This document shows positions 53,789 to 61,962 of a DNA stretch of 64,000 bases, one piece after another. The notes under the pieces are model-generated. The model worked only from the letters and a program-made list of their open reading frames with translations, had not been told where the DNA came from and ran no database searches. This stretch comes from Fulvivirga maritima. Its GTDB lineage: Bacteria > Bacteroidota > Bacteroidia > Cytophagales > Cyclobacteriaceae. Every line of letters starts with the position of its first letter. The stretch's first letter is position 1. The DNA lies in the NCBI RefSeq assembly GCF_021389955.1, contig NZ_CP089980.1:3653001-3717000 (forward strand), written 5' to 3'. Made by a program: the position numbers and the translations under genes.

Positions 53789-54643
53789 TTTGCGCATTTC
53801 TGGGAGTCAATAATAGATCGGGTACCTGAAATTAGTATAGGCGTAATCATGCTGGTGTTTTTTACTATCACCGGCGTTATGCTGCGTCGTTTTACCCAGC
53901 GTAGGTTGCTTAAGAGGTTAGGAGACCAGCTACTGGCTAATTTCATAGGGCGAATTATATTTCTTGTTTTTCTGGTAATAGGTATAGTGATTTTTCGAAA
54001 TCAACTAGGGCTTAGCAGAGCAGCAGGCGGTTTACTGGCAGGAGCCGGCGTTTCTGCTTTAATCATAGGCTTTGCTTTTAAAGATATAGGTGAGAATTTC
54101 CTATCGGGTTTCTTCCTGGCGTTTAGCAGACCTTTTCGCATAGGAGATATTATACAGGTAGATAGCTTCACAGGTACAGTAAGAGCTCTGAGTTTTAGAA
54201 ATACGCATATACGCACTTTTGATGGGCGAGATATATTTATTCCTAACTCCATTTTAATAAAGCAACCGCTTACCAATTTTACCCGAGATGGGCTAATGAG
54301 GCATGATTTTATAGTAGGGTTAGACTATGGAGATGATATAGCCAGGGCTACAACGGTTATTTTAGATGAACTTTCTAAAATGCAAAATATTACCACTGCT
54401 GAAGGAGTGGAGCCTTTCGTTATTATTAATGATTTTGGTACCAGCACTATTAATTTAAAAATCCATTTCTGGATTAATACATATGATTTTCTGGGCTCTA
54501 CCACGGTACTGAAAAGCACAGTAATGCACCAGGTGGTAAACAGACTCATTAGCGAAGGTTTCAATATGCCTGCAGATATTATAGAGTTAAAAATTTATCA
54601 GGAAGGTCAGCCGATTCCTGTAGCAGTGAAGGGAAGGCCATGA
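53765..54643 (+). CDS. MscS-type mechanosensitive channel 2
   Basis: 292 residues, divergent paralogue of channel 1. Membrane segments at about 16-40, 58-78 and 82-118 with pore helix AGGLLAGAGVSALIIGFAFK; beta domain FSRPFRIGDIIQVD, GRDIFIPNSILIKQPLTNFT. The start codon lies in a strong hairpin loop. The next gene starts 10 bp after the stop, so it heads a small operon with the oxidoreductase, topoisomerase IB and DUF2254 genes. Confidence 0.93.
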   Translation: MKERVFNAFAHFWESIIDRVPEISIGVIMLVFFTITGVMLRRFTQRRLLKRLGDQLLANFIGRIIFLVFLVIGIVIFRNQLGLSRAAGGLLAGAGVSALIIGFAFKDIGENFLSGFFLAFSRPFRIGDIIQVDSFTGTVRALSFRNTHIRTFDGRDIFIPNSILIKQPLTNFTRDGLMRHDFIVGLDYGDDIARATTVILDELSKMQNITTAEGVEPFVIINDFGTSTINLKIHFWINTYDFLGSTTVLKSTVMHQVVNRLISEGFNMPADIIELKIYQEGQPIPVAVKGRP

Positions 54644-54653
54644 AGAAAAAATA

Positions 54654-55994
54654 ATGAAAAAGTTTGAAGTAATAATAATAGGTAGTGGGCCGGCAGGATC
54701 TGGCATAGCGCATAAATGTGCAGGAGAAGGTAAACAAGTGGCGGTGATAGACAAGGAATTTGGAGGGACCTGTGCTTTAAAAGGCTGTACTCCTAAAAAA
54801 GTGTTGGCTGTATCATCAGAAATACTAAGGTATGCCTGCCATTTAAATGGAAAAGGGGTGAAAGATGTAAATGTAGAGCTGGATTGGGCATCGCTGATGC
54901 ACTTTAAAAGATCATTTACAGAGTTGATACCTATGCATACCAAAGAGGGCTTTAAGAAGGAAGGTATAGAAGTGATAGAAGGTGAGGCCCAGTTTGTAAG
55001 TGAAAACACATTAGAAGTAAATGGTGAGCAGTATCAGGCGGACTATATAGCTATAGCTACCGGAGCCGTGGCTACCGAGCTGCCGATAGAAGGGTGTGAG
55101 CACCTCATTACCAGTGATGAACTGCTGGAGTTAAATGAAGTGCCTAAACGAGTAACTTTTGTAGGTGGAGGTTATATCGCTTTTGAATTTGCTCAGATAT
55201 TGAATAAATGTGGCTGCCAAGTAACCTTACTTGAAGCCGCAGATCAGCCGCTGTCAGGCTTTGACCCCTTTTTAGCCTCGAGGCTGATTGAGTCTTTTCA
55301 GATGGAAGGTGTGGAGGTAAGAACGGGTATAAAAGTAGAGAAAATTGAAAAGCATGATAATGAATTTGCCATATCAGGTAAGCATGCGGAGGGGGAATTA
55401 GAAGTCCGTTGTGACTTGGCCATTCATGGAGCAGGCCGAATGCCTAATATCTCATCACTGCATCTGGAGAATGCTAATATTGCTTTTTCAAAAAGCGGTA
55501 TTACGGTAAATGACCACATGCAAAGTGTGAGTAACAGTAAAATATACGCTGCTGGAGATGTAGCGGATACTGGCTATCCTTTTACCCTGGTGGCCGATTA
55601 TGAAGGCAGAATAGTGGCTAATAATATTTTTGAAGAGGATAAAGAAAAATCATCATACCTAGGCGTTCCATTTGTTTTGTTTACTAACCCTAAAATGGCA
55701 TCTGTAGGTCAGTCAGAAGCGGAACTGATAGAGAAAAATATTAAATACGAAAAGAAACAGGCCGATACCAGTCATTGGCTAATCTCCAGAAGTATGCAGG
55801 AGAATGTGAGTGGTTATAAGGTGCTCATAGGTGAAAAAGGGCAAATACTTGGTGCACATCTGGTAGGTCCTAAAGCCGATGAGGTGATCAATGGTTTTGC
55901 TATGGCCATACAACATAAGCTCTCCGTTATTGATCTTAAGAAAACTTTTGTGAGTTACCCTAGTGCTTTTGCTGAGCTTCGCAAAATGATATAG
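54654..55994 (+). CDS. FAD pyridine-nucleotide-disulfide oxidoreductase (glutathione-reductase-like)
   Basis: 446 residues. FAD site GSGPAGSG (10-17); redox disulfide Cys40-x4-Cys45 in TCALKGCTPKK; NAD(P) site FVGGGYIAFEFAQIL; second FAD site IYAAGDVADTG. The C-terminal dimer domain ends SYPSAFAELRKMI, where glutathione reductase and related enzymes have HPTxxE; the catalytic His is thus replaced, so electron transfer to a classical disulfide substrate is uncertain. No substrate protein is nearby. Starts 10 bp after mscS2. Confidence 0.85.
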   Translation: MKKFEVIIIGSGPAGSGIAHKCAGEGKQVAVIDKEFGGTCALKGCTPKKVLAVSSEILRYACHLNGKGVKDVNVELDWASLMHFKRSFTELIPMHTKEGFKKEGIEVIEGEAQFVSENTLEVNGEQYQADYIAIATGAVATELPIEGCEHLITSDELLELNEVPKRVTFVGGGYIAFEFAQILNKCGCQVTLLEAADQPLSGFDPFLASRLIESFQMEGVEVRTGIKVEKIEKHDNEFAISGKHAEGELEVRCDLAIHGAGRMPNISSLHLENANIAFSKSGITVNDHMQSVSNSKIYAAGDVADTGYPFTLVADYEGRIVANNIFEEDKEKSSYLGVPFVLFTNPKMASVGQSEAELIEKNIKYEKKQADTSHWLISRSMQENVSGYKVLIGEKGQILGAHLVGPKADEVINGFAMAIQHKLSVIDLKKTFVSYPSAFAELRKMI

Positions 55995-55996
55995 TC

Positions 55997-57016
55997 ATGA
56001 CAGATCAGAAGAGTAACTGCCCTCATGGCATCCATTATATAGCTGATGATTGCCCCGGCTTTACCAGAAAGAAAAGGGGTAGAGGCTTTTCTTATTATGA
56101 TTGCGATGGAAAGAAAATTAGTGACAAAAATATAATTAAGAGGATCCAGAGCCTGGTAATACCACCTATGTGGCAAGATGTATGGATCTGTGAAGATGAA
56201 AGCGGTCACTTACAGGTAACGGGTTATGACCAGAAAGGGAGGAAGCAGTACATCTATCATCCTAAGTGGACCGAATACCAACAGAAGAATAAGTTTAACC
56301 GTCTGAAGGAGTTTGGCTTTAAGCTCCCTGATATAAGAAGGCAGCTGGAAAGGGATATCCGAAAGAAAGGATGGCCTAAGCAAAAAATCCTAGCGCTGAT
56401 AGTGATGATGCTGGATGAATACTACATCAGAATTGGCAATAAGCGCTATGAGCAGGAAAATAAAACCTATGGACTAACCACGCTGAGAAGAAAGCATATT
56501 AATGAAAAAGATGGCCATTTGGTTATCAGCTTTAAGGCGAAGAGTGGAAAAGAAAGAGAAATAGATATCGGCAGTAAAAAGCTTATCAGACTGATTAAAG
56601 CAACCTCAGAACTTCCGGGCTATGAAATCTTCAGGTATCTGGATGATAGTAAACAAAGCCATAGATTAGATTCTCATGATGTAAATGAATACCTGGTGGA
56701 AATTGCCGGCGAATACTTTACCGCCAAAGATTTCAGAACCTGGGGTGGAACTATGCTGGCTCTTGAAAATTATGAGGAATCAAAAAAGGAAGTAGAAGAA
56801 AACCCCAGGCAAAAGCTGGAAACTACCATAGTGAAGAAGGTGGCCGCTGTGTTAGGGAATACAGTGGCGGTATGTCGTGAGTATTACATTCACCCAAAAG
56901 TAATGGATGTACTGCTTAAAAATAGCTTAGGCCACTATACCAAAAAGAATTTAGGAAAGCTTGAAGATGAAAAGGAATTATCCGAAGCAGAAAAGCTGGT
57001 TCTAAAAATCATTTAA
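55997..57016 (+). CDS. DNA topoisomerase IB (poxvirus/bacterial type)
   Basis: 339 residues. Relaxes supercoils through a 3'-phosphotyrosyl intermediate without ATP. The catalytic core shows TYGLTTLRRKHI (Arg and Lys), FRTWGGTMLAL, and the nucleophile Tyr297 in CREYYIHPKV. Bacterial TopIB genes are accessory and often lie with stress or repair genes. Starts 2 bp after the oxidoreductase stop and is followed directly by the DUF2254 gene. Confidence 0.95.
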   Translation: MTDQKSNCPHGIHYIADDCPGFTRKKRGRGFSYYDCDGKKISDKNIIKRIQSLVIPPMWQDVWICEDESGHLQVTGYDQKGRKQYIYHPKWTEYQQKNKFNRLKEFGFKLPDIRRQLERDIRKKGWPKQKILALIVMMLDEYYIRIGNKRYEQENKTYGLTTLRRKHINEKDGHLVISFKAKSGKEREIDIGSKKLIRLIKATSELPGYEIFRYLDDSKQSHRLDSHDVNEYLVEIAGEYFTAKDFRTWGGTMLALENYEESKKEVEENPRQKLETTIVKKVAAVLGNTVAVCREYYIHPKVMDVLLKNSLGHYTKKNLGKLEDEKELSEAEKLVLKII

Positions 57017-57017
57017 C

Positions 57018-58337
57018 ATGAAAAAGATCAGACGGATACTGTATAAGGTTTCTTTTGAAGTTACCAGTAGCATTGCTTTTTACCCTACACTTATAGCAGT
57101 AGGTTTTCTGCTGTTTTCCTTTCTGGTGATGTCAGTAGAGTATGATGCTTTCATAGTTGATTTTAAGGAAGATATCCAGATTTTACTAGTACAGGGTGGA
57201 GATAATGCCAGACTAATTCTGGGCACCGCAGTGGGCAGTATTATTTCTTTAATGGTATTTAGCTTTTCCATGGTAATGGTGGTACTCAACAGGGCATCAT
57301 CTACACTTTCTCCAAGAGTAATACCCGGTCTTATTACTAATAAAGCCCATCAAGTAGTGTTGGGAGTCTATCTGGGTACCATTATTTATAGCCTTATACT
57401 CACCATTAATATACAATCTGCAGATGCAGAATATCAGATTCCCTCTTTAGGCATTTTATTTTCAATGGTATTTGTAATAAGCTGTCTGGGGCTGTTCGTC
57501 TATTTTATTCATTCCATCTCCAGGGCCATTCAGGTAGATAATATTTTAGATAGCATTTATAGACAAACCGAAGAGCAATTAGAAAAAGTAGAGATAGAGG
57601 ATGATTATAAAGATATACCGAATACTGATGATTGGCAGGTGCTGTATACCAAGCGAGCGGGTTATTTTAAGCAGATGAAAGAAAAAGCCCTTATGAAGAT
57701 TTGCGCTAAGCATGATGTAGCTATAGAAGTGATAGAACAAAGCGGGTTTTTCATGGTAAAAGGTTATCCTTTCCTTAAAATAAGTAGAAAAATAGATGAG
57801 GAAGTAGAAGAAGATATTCGTAGCTGCTTTATCTTCTATGCAGAAGAGCATGTTTCAGATCATTATCTTTTTGGCTTTAAGCAAATATCAGAAATAGCGG
57901 TGAAAGCCCTATCGCCAGGCATAAATGATCCGGGAACTGCTATTAAGGCTATTGACCTGTTGTCTATTTTATACATTAAAAAAATGACGCATAAAGAAAG
58001 GCGATATCTGCAAAATGATGGAGGAGAACCATTGGTCATTATAAGGCAGCTATCACTAGATAGGCTTTTGTATTTTAATCTCACACCCATTAGAGAGTAT
58101 GGTAAAGAAGATGCTACCGTTATGCTCAACTTGCTAGAGAGTATGAAAAATCTCGCTTATGCTGATAAAGATTTGTTGGAGCATCAGCAAATTCTTGAGA
58201 AATACACTAAGAGTATAGTGGCCTCTTGCCAAAAGCATATACATAATTCCCTTGATGTAGAGCAGATCAATGCTATGATAAAAAGGGTAAATGAATTTCT
58301 CCAAGAACAGCATCAGGTGAGGTTTATTAGCGGGTAA
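57018..58337 (+). CDS. DUF2254 membrane protein
   Basis: 439 residues. Four N-terminal hydrophobic segments (about 17-38, 66-92, 112-132, 143-165), with SSTLSPRVIPGLI between the second and third, then a soluble half with ALSPGINDPGTAIKAIDLL, the diagnostic DUF2254 block. Function unknown. Starts 1 bp after the topIB stop, so it belongs to the same operon. Confidence 0.9.
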   Translation: MKKIRRILYKVSFEVTSSIAFYPTLIAVGFLLFSFLVMSVEYDAFIVDFKEDIQILLVQGGDNARLILGTAVGSIISLMVFSFSMVMVVLNRASSTLSPRVIPGLITNKAHQVVLGVYLGTIIYSLILTINIQSADAEYQIPSLGILFSMVFVISCLGLFVYFIHSISRAIQVDNILDSIYRQTEEQLEKVEIEDDYKDIPNTDDWQVLYTKRAGYFKQMKEKALMKICAKHDVAIEVIEQSGFFMVKGYPFLKISRKIDEEVEEDIRSCFIFYAEEHVSDHYLFGFKQISEIAVKALSPGINDPGTAIKAIDLLSILYIKKMTHKERRYLQNDGGEPLVIIRQLSLDRLLYFNLTPIREYGKEDATVMLNLLESMKNLAYADKDLLEHQQILEKYTKSIVASCQKHIHNSLDVEQINAMIKRVNEFLQEQHQVRFISG

Positions 58338-58478
58338 TTATGTCCTCAAAAGTAGAATTTCATGCTCACGCAATCGGAGACCGGTGAGTCTGCGGCCTCT
58401 GATTAGCGATTATTTTATAAAATTTATTGGCACAGTATTGATACTTGAATAAAAACAACTAACCTAATAACTTTTGCT

Positions 58479-58841
58479 ATGAAAAAACTAACAGATCAAA
58501 TTCACCTTAAAAATATCCTGGCTTGTATAGAAGATATTGAAGACTACTGTCCTGATATTACGCCACAAGAATTAAGGGAAGAAGAGGTCATTATGCCTAT
58601 TTACCGCAACTTTACTATGCTAGGGATAGAAGCTAACCTTGTATATGGATCTCATGAGGCATTAACCACTCTTAAAAGTTTTAAAAAGGCCGACTTTATT
58701 GAAGGTATAGGTCGTGACATTTATGCCCTTTACAATTTTATAGTGAATGAGTTAAGCAAGCTAAAATCTGAGGTAATGAGCCTTATTTCTTCAAGAGAAA
58801 AATCACAATCCACCCCCAGGCTATCTCGGATGAGCGCCTAA
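58479..58841 (+). CDS. Unknown helical protein
   Basis: 120 residues, all-alpha, no membrane segment. Two amphipathic helices (LKNILACIEDIEDYCPD, ALYNFIVNELSKLKSEVMSL) and a Ser/Arg tail. No family recognised. Upstream lies ATTGGCACAGTATTGATAC, which shares the TGGCA start with other elements of this region but lacks the -12 GC. Confidence 0.5.
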   Translation: MKKLTDQIHLKNILACIEDIEDYCPDITPQELREEEVIMPIYRNFTMLGIEANLVYGSHEALTTLKSFKKADFIEGIGRDIYALYNFIVNELSKLKSEVMSLISSREKSQSTPRLSRMSA

Positions 58842-58888
58842 GGTATGCTTTTTGGATTGTCTTAGATATAACCACAAAATTAAGAGAC

Positions 58889-60055
58889 ATGGATATATTT
58901 AAGAGATCAACATTTTTAAAACTTTCTGAAATTCACCAGCCACATTGTGTGTCTATTTATATCCCTACTGAGAGGGCCGGAGGTGAAGAAGGACGTTATA
59001 AAAATAAAACCAAATTAAAGAATCAGTTAAAAGAGGCAGCTAATCAACTAAAGGTATTTGGCCTCTCCAAAACTGAGATAGATGAATATTTGCAGCCAGC
59101 ACAACAGTTGTTAGACGATGAACGTAATTTCTGGTCTGAGCAGTCTGATGCGTTGGCTTTATTTATTTATGGTAATGAAATAGAGTATTTTACTTTACCA
59201 TTAGAAGTACAAGAGTACACTTACGTTTCTAACCATCTGTATTTACAACCTTTGGCTAATATGCTTCATGGTTCTGGTCGTCATTTTATTATGATGCTTA
59301 GCCTTAATGAAGTGAAATTTTATGAGGCAACCCGTCATACACTTACTCCTGTAGTAGTGGAGGGCCTCATTCCGCAGGCTTTGGAAGAGACAGTAGGAGG
59401 AGACTATGAAGAAAATAGTCTGCAATTCCGTTCTGGTCAGGGAGAACAAGGGCAAGCTATGTATCACGGTCATGGCTCAGGCAACGAAACAGAAAAGAAA
59501 GAGGAAGCCGCTAAATTCTTTAAAGAAGTAAATGACGGACTCATGGAAATGCTGCACGATGAAGATGCTCCATTGGTAGTAGCTTGTGTAGACTATCTTT
59601 TCCCAATTTATATGGAGGCCAACACCTATTCTAATTTGTGCCCTAACTTTATTCAGGGAAACCATGAGCATACAGAACCTATAAAGCTCAAAGAAATGGC
59701 CTGGGATCTGGTAAAAGAAAGATTCGAAAAGGATCAACAGAAAGGCGTAGATCGTTATAATGAGTTGTTGGATGATGGAAAAGCCTCTTATAATCCGGAG
59801 CAAGCCATACCTGCGGCTATCATAGGCCAGGCAGATACCTTATTTATCCAAAAAGGACAGCATGTATGGGGTACCTACCAGCAAGATGACAATAAAGTAA
59901 AAATTAATGCTACCCACCAGGTAGGCAATGCTGACTTACTCAATAAAGCAGCAGCGGAAACCATAAAGCACGGCGGTAAAGTCTATGAATTGGAGGCGGA
60001 TCAGATGCCTGATGCCGGTTCTTTAATTAATGCTGTGCTACGCTATAAAATGTAA
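58889..60055 (+). CDS. baeRF-family (archaeo-eukaryotic release-factor-like) protein
   Basis: 388 residues. Opens FLKLSEIHQPHCVSIYIPTERAG, with a central VEGLIPQALEETVGGDYE and a C-terminal eL8-like part containing AAAETIKHGGKVYELEADQMP. This is the layout of the bacterial baeRF proteins, thought to act on ribosomes or tRNA under stress; release-factor GGQ is not conserved here. Own terminator. Confidence 0.8.
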   Translation: MDIFKRSTFLKLSEIHQPHCVSIYIPTERAGGEEGRYKNKTKLKNQLKEAANQLKVFGLSKTEIDEYLQPAQQLLDDERNFWSEQSDALALFIYGNEIEYFTLPLEVQEYTYVSNHLYLQPLANMLHGSGRHFIMMLSLNEVKFYEATRHTLTPVVVEGLIPQALEETVGGDYEENSLQFRSGQGEQGQAMYHGHGSGNETEKKEEAAKFFKEVNDGLMEMLHDEDAPLVVACVDYLFPIYMEANTYSNLCPNFIQGNHEHTEPIKLKEMAWDLVKERFEKDQQKGVDRYNELLDDGKASYNPEQAIPAAIIGQADTLFIQKGQHVWGTYQQDDNKVKINATHQVGNADLLNKAAAETIKHGGKVYELEADQMPDAGSLINAVLRYKM

Positions 60056-60110
60056 TTTTCGCCTCACATTTGTACATTCTGTGTATAGGATTTCACAGTG
60101 TTAGGCCTTG

Positions 60111-60152
60111 AAAACCAGTGCTAAGCATATATAGCGGCTTGGCACTGTTTTT
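60111..60152 (+). terminator. Rho-independent terminator of the baeRF gene
   Basis: AAAACCAGTGCTAAGC pairs with GCTTGGCACTGTTTTT (14 of 16, one G-T). Ends in a run of T. Confidence 0.85.
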
Positions 60153-60205
60153 CCACTAATTACAGTATAAAACAATAATCAACTAAACAAAAATAAAGAA
60201 GAGTT

Positions 60206-60769
60206 ATGGATTTATTAAAAGATAAAAAAGTAGCCATTTTGGTTGCTGACGGATTTGAAGAAGTTGAGTTTACAGAACCTAAAAAAGCATTAGAAAGAGC
60301 GGGAGCTACTGTAGAGGTGATCTCGCCTAATGATGATAAAGTAAAAGCTTGGGACAGCACTGACTGGGGTAACAGCTATGATGTAGATAAAACATTAGAT
60401 GCCGCATTAGCCAGTGATTATAATTCACTACTACTGCCTGGTGGTGTGCTAAACCCTGATCAGCTAAGAGCAAATGACAAAGCAGTGGAGTTTGTAACCC
60501 ACTTCTTTGAAGCAGGAAAACCTATTGCAGCTATTTGCCACGGACCTTGGACGCTAATAGAGACAGGTGCTCTGGAAGGTAGAAAAGTTACTTCTTATAA
60601 GTCTATCAAAACAGACCTTATTAACGCAGGTGCTGAATGGGTAAATGAAGAAGTAGTAACAGATCAAGGGCTAGTAACCAGTAGAAACCCTGATGATATT
60701 CCTGCCTTCTGCAAAAAAATGATTGAAGAGTTCTGCGAAGGAGTACACGAAGGACAAAAAACAGTGTAA
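60206..60769 (+). CDS. PfpI/DJ-1 family protein (general stress protein 18 type)
   Basis: 187 residues. DJ-1/PfpI fold with FEEVEFTEP near the N-terminus (Glu of the site) and nucleophile Cys111 in AAICHGPW, followed by TSYKSIKTDLINAGAEWV as in YhbO/YraA. Proposed to remove glyoxal adducts or act as chaperone/protease; the exact reaction is debated. Located in the stress gene block. Confidence 0.9.
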   Translation: MDLLKDKKVAILVADGFEEVEFTEPKKALERAGATVEVISPNDDKVKAWDSTDWGNSYDVDKTLDAALASDYNSLLLPGGVLNPDQLRANDKAVEFVTHFFEAGKPIAAICHGPWTLIETGALEGRKVTSYKSIKTDLINAGAEWVNEEVVTDQGLVTSRNPDDIPAFCKKMIEEFCEGVHEGQKTV

Positions 60770-60795
60770 TCTGTAGCTAAGAGATAAGATATAAT

Positions 60796-60927
60796 AAGAG
60801 GTTGTATCAAAAGTAATTACTTCATGGGCGAATGTAACCTTTAGTCACTCGTAACAAAACCATTCATAACAATGGAAATGTACAGAAATTGGAGCTGACT
60901 ACTAAGAGACTTTTGATACAATCTTTT
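60796..60927. repeat. 132-bp inverted-repeat element (MITE-like)
   Basis: TTGTATCAAAAGT (60802-60814) and its complement ACTTTTGATACAA (60909-60921) are perfect over 13 bp; G-T pairs extend the stem to about 19. The 94-base middle contains a smaller CCATT/AATGG hairpin. It ends in CTTTTTG. Could be a small mobile element or a long terminator. Confidence 0.55.
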
Positions 60928-60965
60928 TGTTTACAACGGACCTACTAACTAAATAATAGATAAAA

Positions 60966-61397
60966 ATGAAAACCTTATATACAGCGGAAGTTACGGCACA
61001 AGGCGGTCGTGATGGACATATAAAATCTCAAGATGGAATATTAAACATGGAGCTAGCCACGCCAGAATCAATGGGTGGTAATGGAGCTCAAGGCACTAAC
61101 CCTGAGCAGCTTTTTGCGGCAGCATGGGGACCTTGCTTTTTGGGTGCACTGGGCACTGTGGCTAAAAAAGAGAATGTAGAACTGGGAGATACTAAAATAG
61201 TAGTAAAAGTTTCTTTTAACGAAGAAGGTAACGGTTATGACCTTTCTGCAGCACTTAATGTGATAGATGAAAGCGTAGAAGATGATGTGCTGAACCAACT
61301 GGTAGAAAAAACACAGAAAGTTTGTCCTTATTCTAAGGCTACCGCTGGGAATATTGATGTAACTGTAACTGCAAATAAAATAGAAGTGGAGGTATGA
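60966..61397 (+). CDS. ohr: Organic hydroperoxide resistance protein
   Basis: 143 residues, the usual Ohr length. Thiol peroxidase that reduces organic hydroperoxides using reduced lipoyl groups. Both redox cysteines are in place: Cys57 in AWGPCFLGAL and Cys120 in VCPYSKATAG; GGRDGHIKSQDG near the N-terminus is the family signature. No OhrR repressor is visible beside it. The stop overlaps the next start as ATGA. Confidence 0.95.
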   Translation: MKTLYTAEVTAQGGRDGHIKSQDGILNMELATPESMGGNGAQGTNPEQLFAAAWGPCFLGALGTVAKKENVELGDTKIVVKVSFNEEGNGYDLSAALNVIDESVEDDVLNQLVEKTQKVCPYSKATAGNIDVTVTANKIEVEV

Positions 61398-61831
61398 TGA
61401 TTAATGGAGTAGATAAATTAAAGGAGACTATAGCTTCTATTGAAGTAGCTATGTTGGCCACTAAAACTGAAGACTCAGAGCTGGTAAGCCGCCCTATGTA
61501 CACTTTGCATATGGATAAAGATGGCTATCTGTGGTTTTTCACTTCTAAAGGCTCTCCTAAAATGGATGATATAGAAGAGAATAATCATGTTAACGTAAGT
61601 TATGCAGATACACATTCTCATACTTACGCATCAGTAAGTGGTACTGCCATCTGTGTAGATGACCAAGAGCTTAAATCAAAATTATGGAATGACAGCCACA
61701 AGGCATGGTATCCTAAAGGAGTAGATGATCCTAATCTGTGCCTGCTGAGGGTAAGTGTTCAGTCAGCAGAAGTGTGGGATCAGGATACAGCTACAATGGT
61801 TTCTGTATTGACTAAACAACATGCGCTATAA
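61394..61831 (+). CDS. PNPOx-like general stress protein 26
   Basis: 145 residues. Split-barrel FMN-binding fold: AMLATKTEDSELVSRPMYT, GYLWFFTSKGSPK, SYADTHSHTYASVSGTA, then KAWYPKGVDDPNLCLLRV, the general-stress-protein-26 pattern. Members bind flavin and are tied to oxidative stress; the reaction is unknown. Translationally coupled to ohr. Confidence 0.9.
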   Translation: MMINGVDKLKETIASIEVAMLATKTEDSELVSRPMYTLHMDKDGYLWFFTSKGSPKMDDIEENNHVNVSYADTHSHTYASVSGTAICVDDQELKSKLWNDSHKAWYPKGVDDPNLCLLRVSVQSAEVWDQDTATMVSVLTKQHAL

Positions 61832-61870
61832 TTTGTTAGTAATCACAGTAGTAAAGTAAAAGTTAAAACT

Positions 61871-61904
61871 GAACCGTCTTAGTAAAATAAGATGGTTCTT
61901 TTTT
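61871..61904 (+). terminator. Rho-independent terminator of ohr operon
   Basis: GAACCGTCTTA / TAAGATGGTTC (one G-T pair) followed by six T, 40 bp after the stop. Confidence 0.88.
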
Positions 61905-61962
61905 ATTTAGATATTCATAACACTTATTAATATATGGCCGTTATTTTGGCAAGGCTACATAT

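Noticed and set aside
60137-60155. Sigma-54-like element TTGGCACTGTTTTTCCA before the PfpI gene
   Set aside because: The sequence is the right arm and T-run of a clear terminator hairpin, which explains the similarity.
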